Shown here one piece after another: positions 26,416-34,152 of a stretch of DNA of 64,000 nucleotides. The translations under genes were made by a program, and so were the position numbers. The DNA is taken from the NCBI RefSeq assembly GCF_900299535.1, contig NZ_OMKE01000023.1, forward strand, positions 124,001 through 188,000, read 5' to 3'. The notes beneath the pieces were generated by a model, which was not told the origin of the DNA, did no database searches, and saw nothing but the letters and a program-made list of their open reading frames with translations. The DNA is from Aquimarina aquimarini. Its GTDB lineage: Bacteria; Bacteroidota; Bacteroidia; Flavobacteriales; Flavobacteriaceae. Position 1 is the stretch's first letter. Every line of letters begins with the position of its first letter.

Positions 26416-27255
26416 TCAATCTTTTTGGTGTTGTTTTGGGGTAACTCCATACTTAGATTTATAGGCTTGTACAAAGCTTGACAGGTTCTCATAACCAATA
26501 TCTAGATAGATATCTGAGGAGCGTTTTTTTTCTTCTCTTAATAAATAGAATGCGTACTCTAGTCTTTTATCTTGAAACCATTTGATAGGAGATTCTTTGT
26601 AATGTTTTTCAAATGTTCTTTTGAATGAAGATATACTCATGTCACATAAAAAAGCAAGTTCTTTTAGTGTTAATTTGTTTAATTGATTATTTTCTATCGT
26701 TCTAATGAATTTTTGAGTTGTATCATCATTATTAGCAACCAACGAAAAAAGAAAATCAATGCCTTTTGTTTCTATCAGATAAAGCAGTATTTCTTCAAGT
26801 TTCACTTCTAATATTTTTTTTTGAGTAGTACGCGATAGTTTAGAGATATCATAGAGGCTATCTACAAATCGTTCAATGAACTGGTCAAATTCAAAAGCAA
26901 AAATAGATTTGTTATCGTTTGATTTGTTAGTATTTAAATCAAGTTTTCTGATCAGTTTATAGACAGCATCGTTAGAGAAGAAAAGTAATACACTTTTATA
27001 GTGTTTCTTGATACCACAGAGCTTTTCGGTCATTAAGCAATGACCTGATTTCATGAGCAAAAATTCTGTGTGATTGATAGAGAGCGATGAGGTGTCAAAA
27101 ACAATTTCTTTTGTACCTTCTCTTAAGAAACTAAATGTGTTTTTATTGAGGGTAATTTGTTGTTTAGAAATCTCTTTTGAGCTTTTGTAATCATACACAT
27201 TAACAGATGTAGAGCTATCTAGATTTAATTCATCAGGTAATATAATTGTGTTCAT
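26416..27255 (-). CDS. AraC-family regulator with ExsA-like N-terminal domain
   Basis: A 279-residue regulator. The C-terminal about 100 residues are the AraC DNA-binding domain: LTLKELAFLCDMSISSFKRTFEKHY, then RSSDIYLDIGYENLSSFVQAYKSKYGVTPKQH. The N-terminal half (TEFLLMKSGHCLMTEK and following helices) resembles the beta-jelly-roll of ExsA-type regulators more than a sugar-binding cupin. Likely targets are close by: the PEBP-family gene downstream or the remains of the amidohydrolase upstream. No ligand can be predicted. Confidence 0.87.
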   Translation of the reverse strand: MNTIILPDELNLDSSTSVNVYDYKSSKEISKQQITLNKNTFSFLREGTKEIVFDTSSLSINHTEFLLMKSGHCLMTEKLCGIKKHYKSVLLFFSNDAVYKLIRKLDLNTNKSNDNKSIFAFEFDQFIERFVDSLYDISKLSRTTQKKILEVKLEEILLYLIETKGIDFLFSLVANNDDTTQKFIRTIENNQLNKLTLKELAFLCDMSISSFKRTFEKHYKESPIKWFQDKRLEYAFYLLREEKKRSSDIYLDIGYENLSSFVQAYKSKYGVTPKQHQKD

Positions 27256-27333
27256 TCGATAATAGGATATAGATTTGAATAAACCGTATAAAAATGAGGT
27301 TGTTTTTTGATAAAGATAGTTGTAATAAATGTA

Positions 27334-28400
27334 TTAGTTTACAAATTTATCAATACTCTTTTTTCTACTTTTATTATTTACCTCTTTTATTGATTGTAAA
27401 ATTTTATCAAGTTCTTTTCTGCCCAAAAGTCTTCCATTGGTAATTATCGTATGAATAGATTTTGTATTTCTGATATCTTCTATCGGGTTTTTTTCTAAGA
27501 GAACCAAATCAGCTCTATATCCAACTTCAATTTTACCTGCATCACTTTGCATCCATTTTGCAGGAGCTAGTGTAGCTGCCTGTAGTACTTGAGTTGTACT
27601 CAACCCAGATTTGCTTAGCGATTCTAGCTCATCGTGTAGAGAAAAACCAGCGACCACTCCTGCTGTATTAGAATCAGTGCCTGCAATAATTGTAACCTGG
27701 TTATCTGCTAAAGCTTTGGTCATTATATGAATTGCTTGTACATAAGTTTTCCAAAATAACTGTGATTTTTTGATTTTATCAGGGTCATTTTTAATATCTG
27801 AATTCTCATAATTGTTGTTACCAGGTAACCATCCTTTTGCTATTTTAGACCTTTCTAATATTCCTGGGTTTTGATAGGGTAGCTCAATACTTTTAAGGAA
27901 ATTATGTAGATCGAATTTTTGCTTAGGTAGACTTTCCATTAGCCAGATGGTAGAAGATATTGTGATATTATTCTCTTTGAGTTTAATAGCGATACCATTG
28001 GCATTTTTTCTAAGATATGTTATATATTCTTCTGTATTGTCATACCCAAGTCCTCCAAAATCTCGTATGGTAGCTTTGGTGATTTCTTCTACATGAGCAA
28101 GTTGAGATTGACCAGAGTGGTACAAATCTTCCAAACTAAGCTCAGAAGCTAAATGACCAATCATGGGTATGTTTTGCTTTTTTGACTCATCTGCAACTGC
28201 AAAATAAACTTCTCGGTTTAGATTATATGCTTTAATAGCATCATATCCTTGTGCCTTAAACTCCTTAACAGCTTTACGACCTTGAGATGCGGTATTATAT
28301 CCAGGACTATCACCAAACCAGGTTCTGATTTTAGCGATAAATCCTTTTTTGTACTCATTCCACCTGCGGCCATGTAGATTTTAGGGCTTAGAGCACTTAA
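27334..28400 (-). pseudogene. Decayed amidohydrolase: 5'-truncated and frameshifted
   Basis: Residues of a metal-dependent amidohydrolase (imidazolonepropionase/prolidase-like group) can be read. A frame from 28164 gives 276 residues with the late metal Asp region IAGTDSNTAGV and the C-terminal KIEVGYRADLVLLEKNP. The same frame stays open upstream to about 28384 with clearly family-like sequence (RTWFGDSPGYNT, KAQGYDAIKAYN) but no ATG. Further upstream, homologous-looking sequence (LSPKIYMAAGGM) continues in another frame, so a frameshift lies near 28340-28360, by a run of six A. An in-frame stop ends that piece at about 28403. The N-terminal half with the HxH metal motif is missing altogether. 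The gene is probably inactive. Confidence 0.75.
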
Positions 28401-28415
28401 GTATTATACTTTTTT

Positions 28416-28468
28416 AAAATTACATGATTTGAGTCATAAACTTCAGATTTTGTATTCATGTAATTTTG
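28416..28468 (+). promoter_or_regulatory. Promoter with 12-bp inverted repeat upstream of the HPP-flavohemoglobin operon
   Basis: A perfect 12-bp inverted repeat, AAAATTACATGA (28416-28427) and TCATGTAATTTT (28456-28467), is separated by 28 bp. The right arm contains the -7 box TAATTTTG (28461-28468), about 22 bp before the ATG of the HPP gene. No convincing -33 TTG is at the right distance, which may mean an activator is needed. A nitric-oxide- or oxygen-responsive regulator is the natural candidate for a flavohemoglobin operon, but the half-site is not a perfect match to the FNR or NsrR consensus I know. Confidence 0.5.
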
Positions 28469-28490
28469 CTATTTATCAAAGGTTGTTAAA

Positions 28491-28985
28491 ATGAAATTGA
28501 TATATATAAACCTGATTAATTACTTTATTTCAATAGCTTGTTTTTTGAGCATTTATCTGTGTCATAAGATTTTAATTAGTGGTGATGATCATACGTTGAT
28601 TATAGCTGCTTTTGGAGCTTCGGCGGTTTTAACTTTTTCTAATGATACGATTAAACATTCATTTATTAAAATTTGTTCATCTTCTATCATAGCTGCTATC
28701 ATAGGTGTATTCTGGAATCAAATTGATATTGCATTAATTTTTAAAATAACAATAACAATAAGCTCTTGCATTTTAATCATGAATCTTCTTAATATTAGTT
28801 ATCCTCCTGCAGGAGCAATTGCGGTTATTCCATTGATTTCTAATGCACAAATACAAGATTTGGGATATTTATATGTTGTATACCCTACAATGACAGGTTT
28901 GTTGATTATCTATTCATTTTCAATAATAAAAGAAAAATTTAAAAAAAAATTATTATGGCAAGTAAAGAAACAATTGAAATCGTAA
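28491..28985 (+). CDS. HPP-family integral membrane protein
   Basis: A 164-residue membrane protein with about five hydrophobic segments and the family landmarks FGASAVLTFSN and SYPPAGAIAVIPLI. The second is the place of the HPP motif that names the family; here the His is Tyr. Cyanobacterial and chloroplast members of the HPP family have been reported as nitrite transporters. Its stop lies 31 bp inside the flavohemoglobin gene, so the two are translationally coupled. Flavohemoglobin turns NO into nitrate, so a nitrite/nitrate or related anion transport role is plausible but not shown. Confidence 0.8.
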   Translation: MKLIYINLINYFISIACFLSIYLCHKILISGDDHTLIIAAFGASAVLTFSNDTIKHSFIKICSSSIIAAIIGVFWNQIDIALIFKITITISSCILIMNLLNISYPPAGAIAVIPLISNAQIQDLGYLYVVYPTMTGLLIIYSFSIIKEKFKKKLLWQVKKQLKS

Positions 28986-30163
28986 AATCTACAGCACCAG
29001 TTCTAGAAGAACATGGAGAAGCAATTACAAAAGTGTTTTATAAGTTACTATTTAAAAAACATCCAGAATTAAAAGATGTTTTTAATATGATAAATCAAAA
29101 GAAAGGCACACAACAACGAGCATTGGCTAATGCTGTTTTTCAATATGCAGTTCATATTGATAAATTAGAAATGTTAGGAGATGCAGTAGAGACTATTGCT
29201 CAGAAACATGCTAGTTTATCTATTCCAAAAGAAGCATACCCAATTGTGGGAGAAAATCTTCTGGCAGCTATAAAAGAGGTATTAGGTGATGCCGCGACTT
29301 CAGAAATTATGAATGCCTGGGAGGAAGCTTATGGTGATCTAGCTGCGATTTTTGTAAAAAGAGAAGAAGAAATTTATTCTAATGGAGAAAATACTACTGG
29401 AGGTTACAGAGGAACAAAAGAATTTATTGTAGTCGATAAAATAGAAGAAAGTAATGTGATTACCTCGTTTTACTTGAAAAGAAAAGATGGGACTCCAGTT
29501 CCTAAATTTATAGCAGGTCAATATATTGCTTTGACAATAGAGATACCTAATACAGATCATAAGCATACTAGAAATTATAGTTTGTCAAACGCTAATGATA
29601 AAGATTATTTAAGAATTAGTGTTAAAAAAGAAGAAGGAGATTTAGATGGGATTGTTTCTAATTATTTGCATTCAAATATAAATGTTGGAGATGTTTTAAT
29701 GATAGGAATGCCATCAGGAGAATTTGTTTTGAAAGAAAAAGAAAACCCTATTGTATTTATAGGTGGGGGAGTAGGGATAACCCCTCTGATAAGTATGTTT
29801 AGTGAAGTAGTACATAATAAAAAAAATCAAGAGGTTATTTTTATTCAATGTGCTTTGAATAGTAAAATTCATGCTTTTTCTGATGAAATTAATGGATTAA
29901 TCAAAGAAAACTCAAGATCAATAGTTGTTTATAGTTCACCTTTGCAAACTGATCTTATAGGAGAAAATTATGATTATAAAGGGTTTTTGACAACAGAAAT
30001 ACTAGAGGATTTACGTGTTTCTAATGAAAGTGAATTTTATTTTTGTGGGCCAACTCCTTTTATGTCAAATGTTTTAAAAATGTTACAGGGTATAAATGTA
30101 CCTCAAGAAAACATACATTATGAGTTTTTTGGACCAGCAGAAGAGCTTATTTTAGCAGATTAA
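28955..30163 (+). CDS. hmp: Flavohemoglobin (nitric oxide dioxygenase)
   Basis: A 402-residue flavohemoglobin, which converts NO and O2 to nitrate using NAD(P)H, in the cytoplasm. The globin domain (1-145) has the heme-site residues of the family at the expected positions: Tyr29 (B10), Gln53 (E7) and proximal His85 in QKHASL. The FAD domain follows with RNYSLSNA, then the NAD-binding domain with GGGVGITPLISM and FYFCGPTPFM. Length fits Hmp. It overlaps the HPP-family gene by 31 bp and ends before a strong hairpin terminator. The upstream inverted repeat is the probable control site for both genes. Confidence 0.95.
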   Translation: MASKETIEIVKSTAPVLEEHGEAITKVFYKLLFKKHPELKDVFNMINQKKGTQQRALANAVFQYAVHIDKLEMLGDAVETIAQKHASLSIPKEAYPIVGENLLAAIKEVLGDAATSEIMNAWEEAYGDLAAIFVKREEEIYSNGENTTGGYRGTKEFIVVDKIEESNVITSFYLKRKDGTPVPKFIAGQYIALTIEIPNTDHKHTRNYSLSNANDKDYLRISVKKEEGDLDGIVSNYLHSNINVGDVLMIGMPSGEFVLKEKENPIVFIGGGVGITPLISMFSEVVHNKKNQEVIFIQCALNSKIHAFSDEINGLIKENSRSIVVYSSPLQTDLIGENYDYKGFLTTEILEDLRVSNESEFYFCGPTPFMSNVLKMLQGINVPQENIHYEFFGPAEELILAD

Positions 30164-30173
30164 TTATTGATGT

Positions 30174-30220
30174 TTATTGTCCTTCTGATTAAAAAAATTA
30201 GAAGGACAATAATTATTTTT
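30174..30220. terminator. Terminator between the flavohemoglobin and the convergent racemase operon
   Basis: A perfect 13-bp stem (30174-30186 with 30200-30212) followed by TTATTTTT on the plus strand. It lies 11 bp after the flavohemoglobin stop. The genes on either side converge, so it may serve both. Confidence 0.8.
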
Positions 30221-30279
30221 TATAGTGTATTGCTATCAGAGATTTAATAAAAATAGGCTTATATCTTACCTAAATCTGG

Positions 30280-30615
30280 TTACAGTTCTTCCAAAATAGA
30301 TTTTCCGCTTGATTTATCGCCCGAGGTCCATTGCCAATTTTCATGAAGCCTTATTTTTCCTGTTGAGGTCAATTCAGGTTTTGAAAAACAGATTCCAGTC
30401 ATTAATTCTCCTTTTTTATTAACTTGGTGGTAGCGCATTTCTATAGTACCATCTTTGCTTACAATTCCTATTAAGTGTCCTGTGATAATTTGGTCGCTTT
30501 GATATTCTGAAGTAAGAATATTACCTATTTGTTTATACTCAAACACTGTATCTGAGGATACTTCTGCATTTTCTGTAAGATCAATTGGCCTGAATCGTTT
30601 GTTATTATAATTCAT
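30280..30615 (-). CDS. Conserved small protein, often mislabelled as N-acetylglutamate synthase
   Basis: A 111-residue soluble, beta-rich protein. The repeated pattern of short strands (FEYKQIGNILTSEY, ITGHLIGIVSKDGTIEMRYHQVN, LMTGICFSKPE, IRLHENWQW) and the closing motif TSGDKSSGKSILEE are conserved in a group of Bacteroidota and Firmicutes proteins. Some databases name these N-acetylglutamate synthase without support; there is no GNAT fold here. Function is unknown. It is the last gene of a minus-strand operon, 13 bp after the racemase gene. Confidence 0.8.
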   Translation of the reverse strand: MNYNNKRFRPIDLTENAEVSSDTVFEYKQIGNILTSEYQSDQIITGHLIGIVSKDGTIEMRYHQVNKKGELMTGICFSKPELTSTGKIRLHENWQWTSGDKSSGKSILEEL

Positions 30616-30628
30616 TGGGATGGTATTT

Positions 30629-31321
30629 TTAACTTAAAGCAAGCTCTACAGCAGCCTCAGCATGAATTCTCGTAGTATCAAAAATTGGAATACTTACATC
30701 AGTACTTTTTATTAGTAAAGGGATTTCTGTACAACCCAAAATTACTCCTTGGGCACCTTGATTTGCATAGGTATCTATAATAGTTTTATATTTTTCTTTG
30801 GATGTAGTCTTTATTTCTCCATGTACGAGCTCATCATAAATTATTTGATGAATGATTTCTCTCTCGTCTTGATTAGGAACAATTACTTCAATGTCAAATT
30901 TTTGTAACAAAATTTCTTTGAAAAAATCTTTTTCCATTGTGAATTTGGTACCTAGTAGTAACACTTTTTGAATCGCACTTTTTTTTATTTTGTAGCCAGT
31001 TGCTTCAGCAATATGTAAAAAAGGGATTTTGATATTTTCTTTGATTGCATCGCTACATAAATGCATTGTATTGGTACATAAAATAACGAGTTCTGCTTTT
31101 GCATTTTCTAGATTCAAGGCAGATTCTACCATTTTGTTGTTCAATTCATCCCATTTGTTTTTATGCTGAAGCTTTTCTATTTCTGCAAAATCAACAGATT
31201 CCATGATACATTTTGACGAGTGAAAGCCTCCTAATGTTTTTCGAATTTTTTCATTTATAATTTGATAATAAACCAGTGAAGATTCCCAAGACATTCCACC
31301 AATTAAACCAATTTTTTTCAT
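30629..31321 (-). CDS. Aspartate/glutamate racemase-family protein
   Basis: A 230-residue PLP-independent amino acid racemase of the Asp/Glu racemase family. Both catalytic cysteines are present: Cys82 in LVILCTNTMH and Cys197 in GVILGCTEIPLL. The N-terminal GLIGGMSWESS motif is that of the RacX/YgeA subgroup, which includes broad-specificity racemases. The product may be a free D-amino acid for wall or matrix use, which is inference. It sits between two small genes with gaps of 10 and 13 bp in one operon. Confidence 0.9.
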   Translation of the reverse strand: MKKIGLIGGMSWESSLVYYQIINEKIRKTLGGFHSSKCIMESVDFAEIEKLQHKNKWDELNNKMVESALNLENAKAELVILCTNTMHLCSDAIKENIKIPFLHIAEATGYKIKKSAIQKVLLLGTKFTMEKDFFKEILLQKFDIEVIVPNQDEREIIHQIIYDELVHGEIKTTSKEKYKTIIDTYANQGAQGVILGCTEIPLLIKSTDVSIPIFDTTRIHAEAAVELALS

Positions 31322-31331
31322 AAAATAGTTT

Positions 31332-31853
31332 TTATAGTATTTCTAATTCTTTAGCTATTTCAACTCTCCATTTTTCTTTTTCATTGTATTTGATATTGTA
31401 CTCTTCTATAGGTATATCCAAAAGGTTGAATAATTTTTCTGCTTTATGAAAGTCGATCTTTTTTGCAACATTTATAAAATTAATAATCTCAATTCCATCA
31501 TCAATAACATCTTCATAATATTGAATCATAATGTCCATTAAAAGTAGACTCCAGTTTTGATCATAATTATGATATATTTCATCATTCTCTAATTCAAAAT
31601 GAATTATTTTGGTTGTTTTAGAATTGTAAACTAATACATAAAATGATTCTCCTTCATCATAGATGGGGATTACGTTAAAACCTTTTAAAACCTCGTAGTT
31701 TGAAATTGTTGGTAGATAATAATAAGCTCCTTCTACATCTTCTACACGAAACTCTAGTTCTGGTATCTTTCCTATGTTTTCGATAAATAGTTTTGGGGCT
31801 CCAAATTTTATTAATCCAGCTATTCTATCTTCTAGAGGAATAAGTTTATTCAT
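31332..31853 (-). CDS. Hypothetical protein, possibly SUKH-like
   Basis: A 173-residue acidic protein that I do not recognise firmly. The order of elements, namely a mid-protein strand pair FNVIPIYDEGESFYVLVYNSK, then IIHFELENDE, and a C-terminal helical part, recalls SMI1/KNR4 (SUKH) proteins. Those serve as immunity or regulatory factors in bacteria. The N-terminal Trp/Gly-rich signature of the superfamily is not clear, so this remains tentative. It is 10 bp upstream of the racemase gene and co-directional. Confidence 0.6.
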   Translation of the reverse strand: MNKLIPLEDRIAGLIKFGAPKLFIENIGKIPELEFRVEDVEGAYYYLPTISNYEVLKGFNVIPIYDEGESFYVLVYNSKTTKIIHFELENDEIYHNYDQNWSLLLMDIMIQYYEDVIDDGIEIINFINVAKKIDFHKAEKLFNLLDIPIEEYNIKYNEKEKWRVEIAKELEIL

Positions 31854-31941
31854 AATTATAGGTAATCAAGGTAAAAGTAACAGCATCAAAAAAGGAGATT
31901 TTTTACAGAGATGTTACTATAAAAATGGTATGTTTTTTATA

Positions 31942-32616
31942 CTATTTGATTCCAGTAGTAAATATACCTTCTATTTGAAAAACTTTGCCATCAAACTCCA
32001 ATTCTGGTTCTTTGATGATTTGCGTTGAAATATTTTTGAATCCAGCATTACTTAATAAACCTTCAACATCATGACTTTCATATTTCTGAAATCCATGTTT
32101 TGCTAGTTCTAATTGATCCATACAACTTTTAGACCTGTAGGCAACCAATAGTTTTCCGTTTGGTTTTAAAACTCTTAAAAGCTCTTTTGCGTTATTTATA
32201 GGTTGTGGCCAAAAATAGAGTGTATTTGTTGTTGTAATACTATCAAAACTATGATCATCAAATGGGAGGTTTTCAATTGATGCTTCCTTAAAAAAAGCAC
32301 TTTTATTATCAATTAACTTTTTATTGAATAAAGATGCTTCTTGAACCATAGTTGCAGAAAAATCAACTCCTGTATAGGTTAGATTATCGGCCATATTAAG
32401 TAGGTCCTTCACAAAAAAGCCGTTGCCCATTCCTATTTCTAAAATATGATCCTCTTTTTGAGGAGTGAGTACTTTGTATGAATTGAGACAAATATGTTTA
32501 TTGCTTTTGTTCATCAATAGACCTATCTGTTTTCCTGTTTCTCCATCAGGTTGTCTTAAATGTTTTGCGAGTTCTTCTGGAGCTAGTTTAGTATCAGAAT
32601 TAAATTTTTCTGCCAT
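31942..32616 (-). CDS. Class I SAM-dependent methyltransferase (UbiE-like)
   Basis: A 224-residue methyltransferase with motif I HILEIGMGNGFF, motif II region YTGVDFSATMV, the acidic strand IENLPFDDHSFDSITTTNTLYFW, and the LLRVLKPNGKLLVAY post-motif. This layout is typical of UbiE/Coq5-type small-molecule methyltransferases. The substrate is unknown. The next gene in the same direction starts 88 bp later, so operon membership is uncertain. Confidence 0.88.
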   Translation of the reverse strand: MAEKFNSDTKLAPEELAKHLRQPDGETGKQIGLLMNKSNKHICLNSYKVLTPQKEDHILEIGMGNGFFVKDLLNMADNLTYTGVDFSATMVQEASLFNKKLIDNKSAFFKEASIENLPFDDHSFDSITTTNTLYFWPQPINNAKELLRVLKPNGKLLVAYRSKSCMDQLELAKHGFQKYESHDVEGLLSNAGFKNISTQIIKEPELEFDGKVFQIEGIFTTGIK

Positions 32617-33076
32617 AATTTTTTGTTTTTTTATATGTAACCTCTCTCATTAAAAGATAGAGTAGGTAGTAATACCATTTCCAACTTAAATTTACTCAAT
32701 AAAACTGCGTCTTTTTGTCTAATATTTCAAAATAAAACACGACCGTAGCCCTGTTATGATTGAATTTTCTTTTTTATCTAAGTCAAAAATCCATCATTTT
32801 TCTTATGAGTAAATTTAAATCAGAACTGGTATAAGCAATCGATATGTATTGAATTAATACTAAATCAAATTAGGAGTACAACTTATTAACTATGGATAAG
32901 TGTACCCTAAATTAATTATAGCTTTTGTATATATCTATGTATACGCAGGTATTATATTTATCGAAGGTAGCTAATTAATATAGAGACTGCAAAATCTTTA
33001 TTATGAAAGGTAATGAGAAAAAACAAAGAAAGCTTTTATAGAGAGCTATAGGATAGATTGTTTTTGAAGCTTATTT
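32617..33076. other. Non-coding interval holding a MITE-like element
   Basis: 460 bp without a supportable gene. The part nearest the methyltransferase start holds its promoter region. Bases 32672-32832 form a MITE-like element with imperfect terminal inverted repeats. The remainder (32833-33076) is AT-rich with nothing else recognised. Confidence 0.5.
32672..32832. repeat. MITE-like element with 27-bp imperfect terminal inverted repeats
   Basis: The left end (32672-32698, beginning ATACCATTTCC and ending TTTACTCA) and the right end (32806-32832, beginning TGAGTAAATTTAA and ending ACTGGTAT) are inverted copies with about 21 of 27 positions matching. The first 13 inner positions pair perfectly. 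The 107-bp interior has no open frame and a slightly less AT-rich patch (ACACGACCGTAGCC). No transposase is nearby and no clear target-site duplication is seen. This is the size and form of a non-autonomous miniature transposable element. No second copy was found in this window. Confidence 0.6.
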
Positions 33077-33514
33077 CTAATTATTTAGAATAACACTTTT
33101 TAATATTTCAGAGTTGTTTTTTTTGAACTCCTCAATTTCATTATGTAGAATTTTTTTCAATTGCTTTCCTGTAATAACTATTTCGTCGTCCAAAGAATAG
33201 TTTATTTTGTAATTTACTTCATCATGCGATGTGAGGGCTAAAATTATTCCATTACAAGCAAAACTATCTGGCATAACTATTTCAGTTTCTAGTATTTTAT
33301 CTCTACTCGTAAAAACTGGAAAAAATGGAGTTTCACTATCGTCTTTAAACATGTGTAACTTGGGATGATAATTATTATTACTATCTCCAACTGATATCAT
33401 GACATAGAGATTGGAGTCAAAAATAGTTTTTATCTCGTTTTTATCTATTTGTTTCTGACTTGCACAATTTGATAAGAATACTATGGCAAAAAGGGGTATT
33501 AAATATTTCTTCAT
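33077..33514 (-). CDS. Predicted lipoprotein with SseB-like segment
   Basis: A 145-residue predicted lipoprotein. The signal peptide ends in the lipobox LSNC (Cys17). After that the mature protein contains TPFFPVFTSRDKILE, which resembles the core of the SseB N-terminal domain, a module found in Bacteroidota proteins of unknown function. It is predicted to be inner- or outer-membrane anchored on the periplasmic side. No operon partner is evident; the gene at 33620 lies 105 bp upstream. Confidence 0.7.
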   Translation of the reverse strand: MKKYLIPLFAIVFLSNCASQKQIDKNEIKTIFDSNLYVMISVGDSNNNYHPKLHMFKDDSETPFFPVFTSRDKILETEIVMPDSFACNGIILALTSHDEVNYKINYSLDDEIVITGKQLKKILHNEIEEFKKNNSEILKSVILNN

Positions 33515-33619
33515 TGGCCTGATAAAAATAATTGTTTTGATTGATTAAATGTATTAAAATAGTTTGTGTTGGAATAGTAAGTAATTAGATTACACTGATC
33601 TTTCAGTTAGATATAGCTT

Positions 33620-33904
33620 TTATTTACTACAATAATACCCTAGGGCATTTCCATTTAAGTCTTTTATGATTAGAAGTTTATCGGTTATTCGTTGTTCGAT
33701 TTCTATAAGAATTGCTTTAGGGGTTTCATTAGAAAAGATAGTATCATTCTTAATAATATGCGATGATTTAAATATAATTAGATCTCCAATATAAAATCCA
33801 TTTCTAAATTTCCATTTGGTGTTTTCTATTGAAGTACAGGAAATTATTATGATCAAAAAACACACTGATAATAGGATGTTTCTATAAAGTATTTTAACAG
33901 TCAT
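33620..33904 (-). CDS. Small predicted lipoprotein
   Basis: A 94-residue protein with a hydrophobic N-terminal segment ending in IISC, a lipobox with Cys at residue 23. The short mature part is beta-like with no recognised domain. The lipobox and codon-like composition support a real gene, but no family can be named. Confidence 0.6.
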   Translation of the reverse strand: MTVKILYRNILLSVCFLIIIISCTSIENTKWKFRNGFYIGDLIIFKSSHIIKNDTIFSNETPKAILIEIEQRITDKLLIIKDLNGNALGYYCSK

Positions 33905-34091
33905 TATTTTCGTAATTTACTATTTCAAACTTGTTTTCATACGCTTTCATTTCTTGAGCGGTCAGATATATAAAAGAGATTAAAATGATTGGTATAGTAA
34001 CTATATGTTTTTTGATTTAGATTCTATTTTAATTATTACAATAGTTTGTAAAAAATATCATATAATAAATATAATGTATATATAGGTAAAG

Positions 34092-34131
34092 AAAAAGCCC
34101 TCTGAGTATTCATACTCAGAGGGCTTTTTTT
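34092..34131. terminator. Strong bidirectional terminator downstream of the OmpA-family gene
   Basis: A 17-bp stem (34092-34108 with 34113-34129) with a 4-nt loop and a GC-rich core (GCCCTCTGAG). It ends in runs of A and T on both sides. It lies 22 bp after the stop of the minus-strand OmpA-family gene. It is the clearest intrinsic terminator in the window. Confidence 0.92.
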
Positions 34132-34152
34132 ATTAAAAACTGGTTAGAATAA

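Noticed and set aside
30280-30615. N-acetylglutamate synthase
   Set aside because: This database name exists for close relatives, but the protein has no acetyltransferase motif and is too short for that enzyme.
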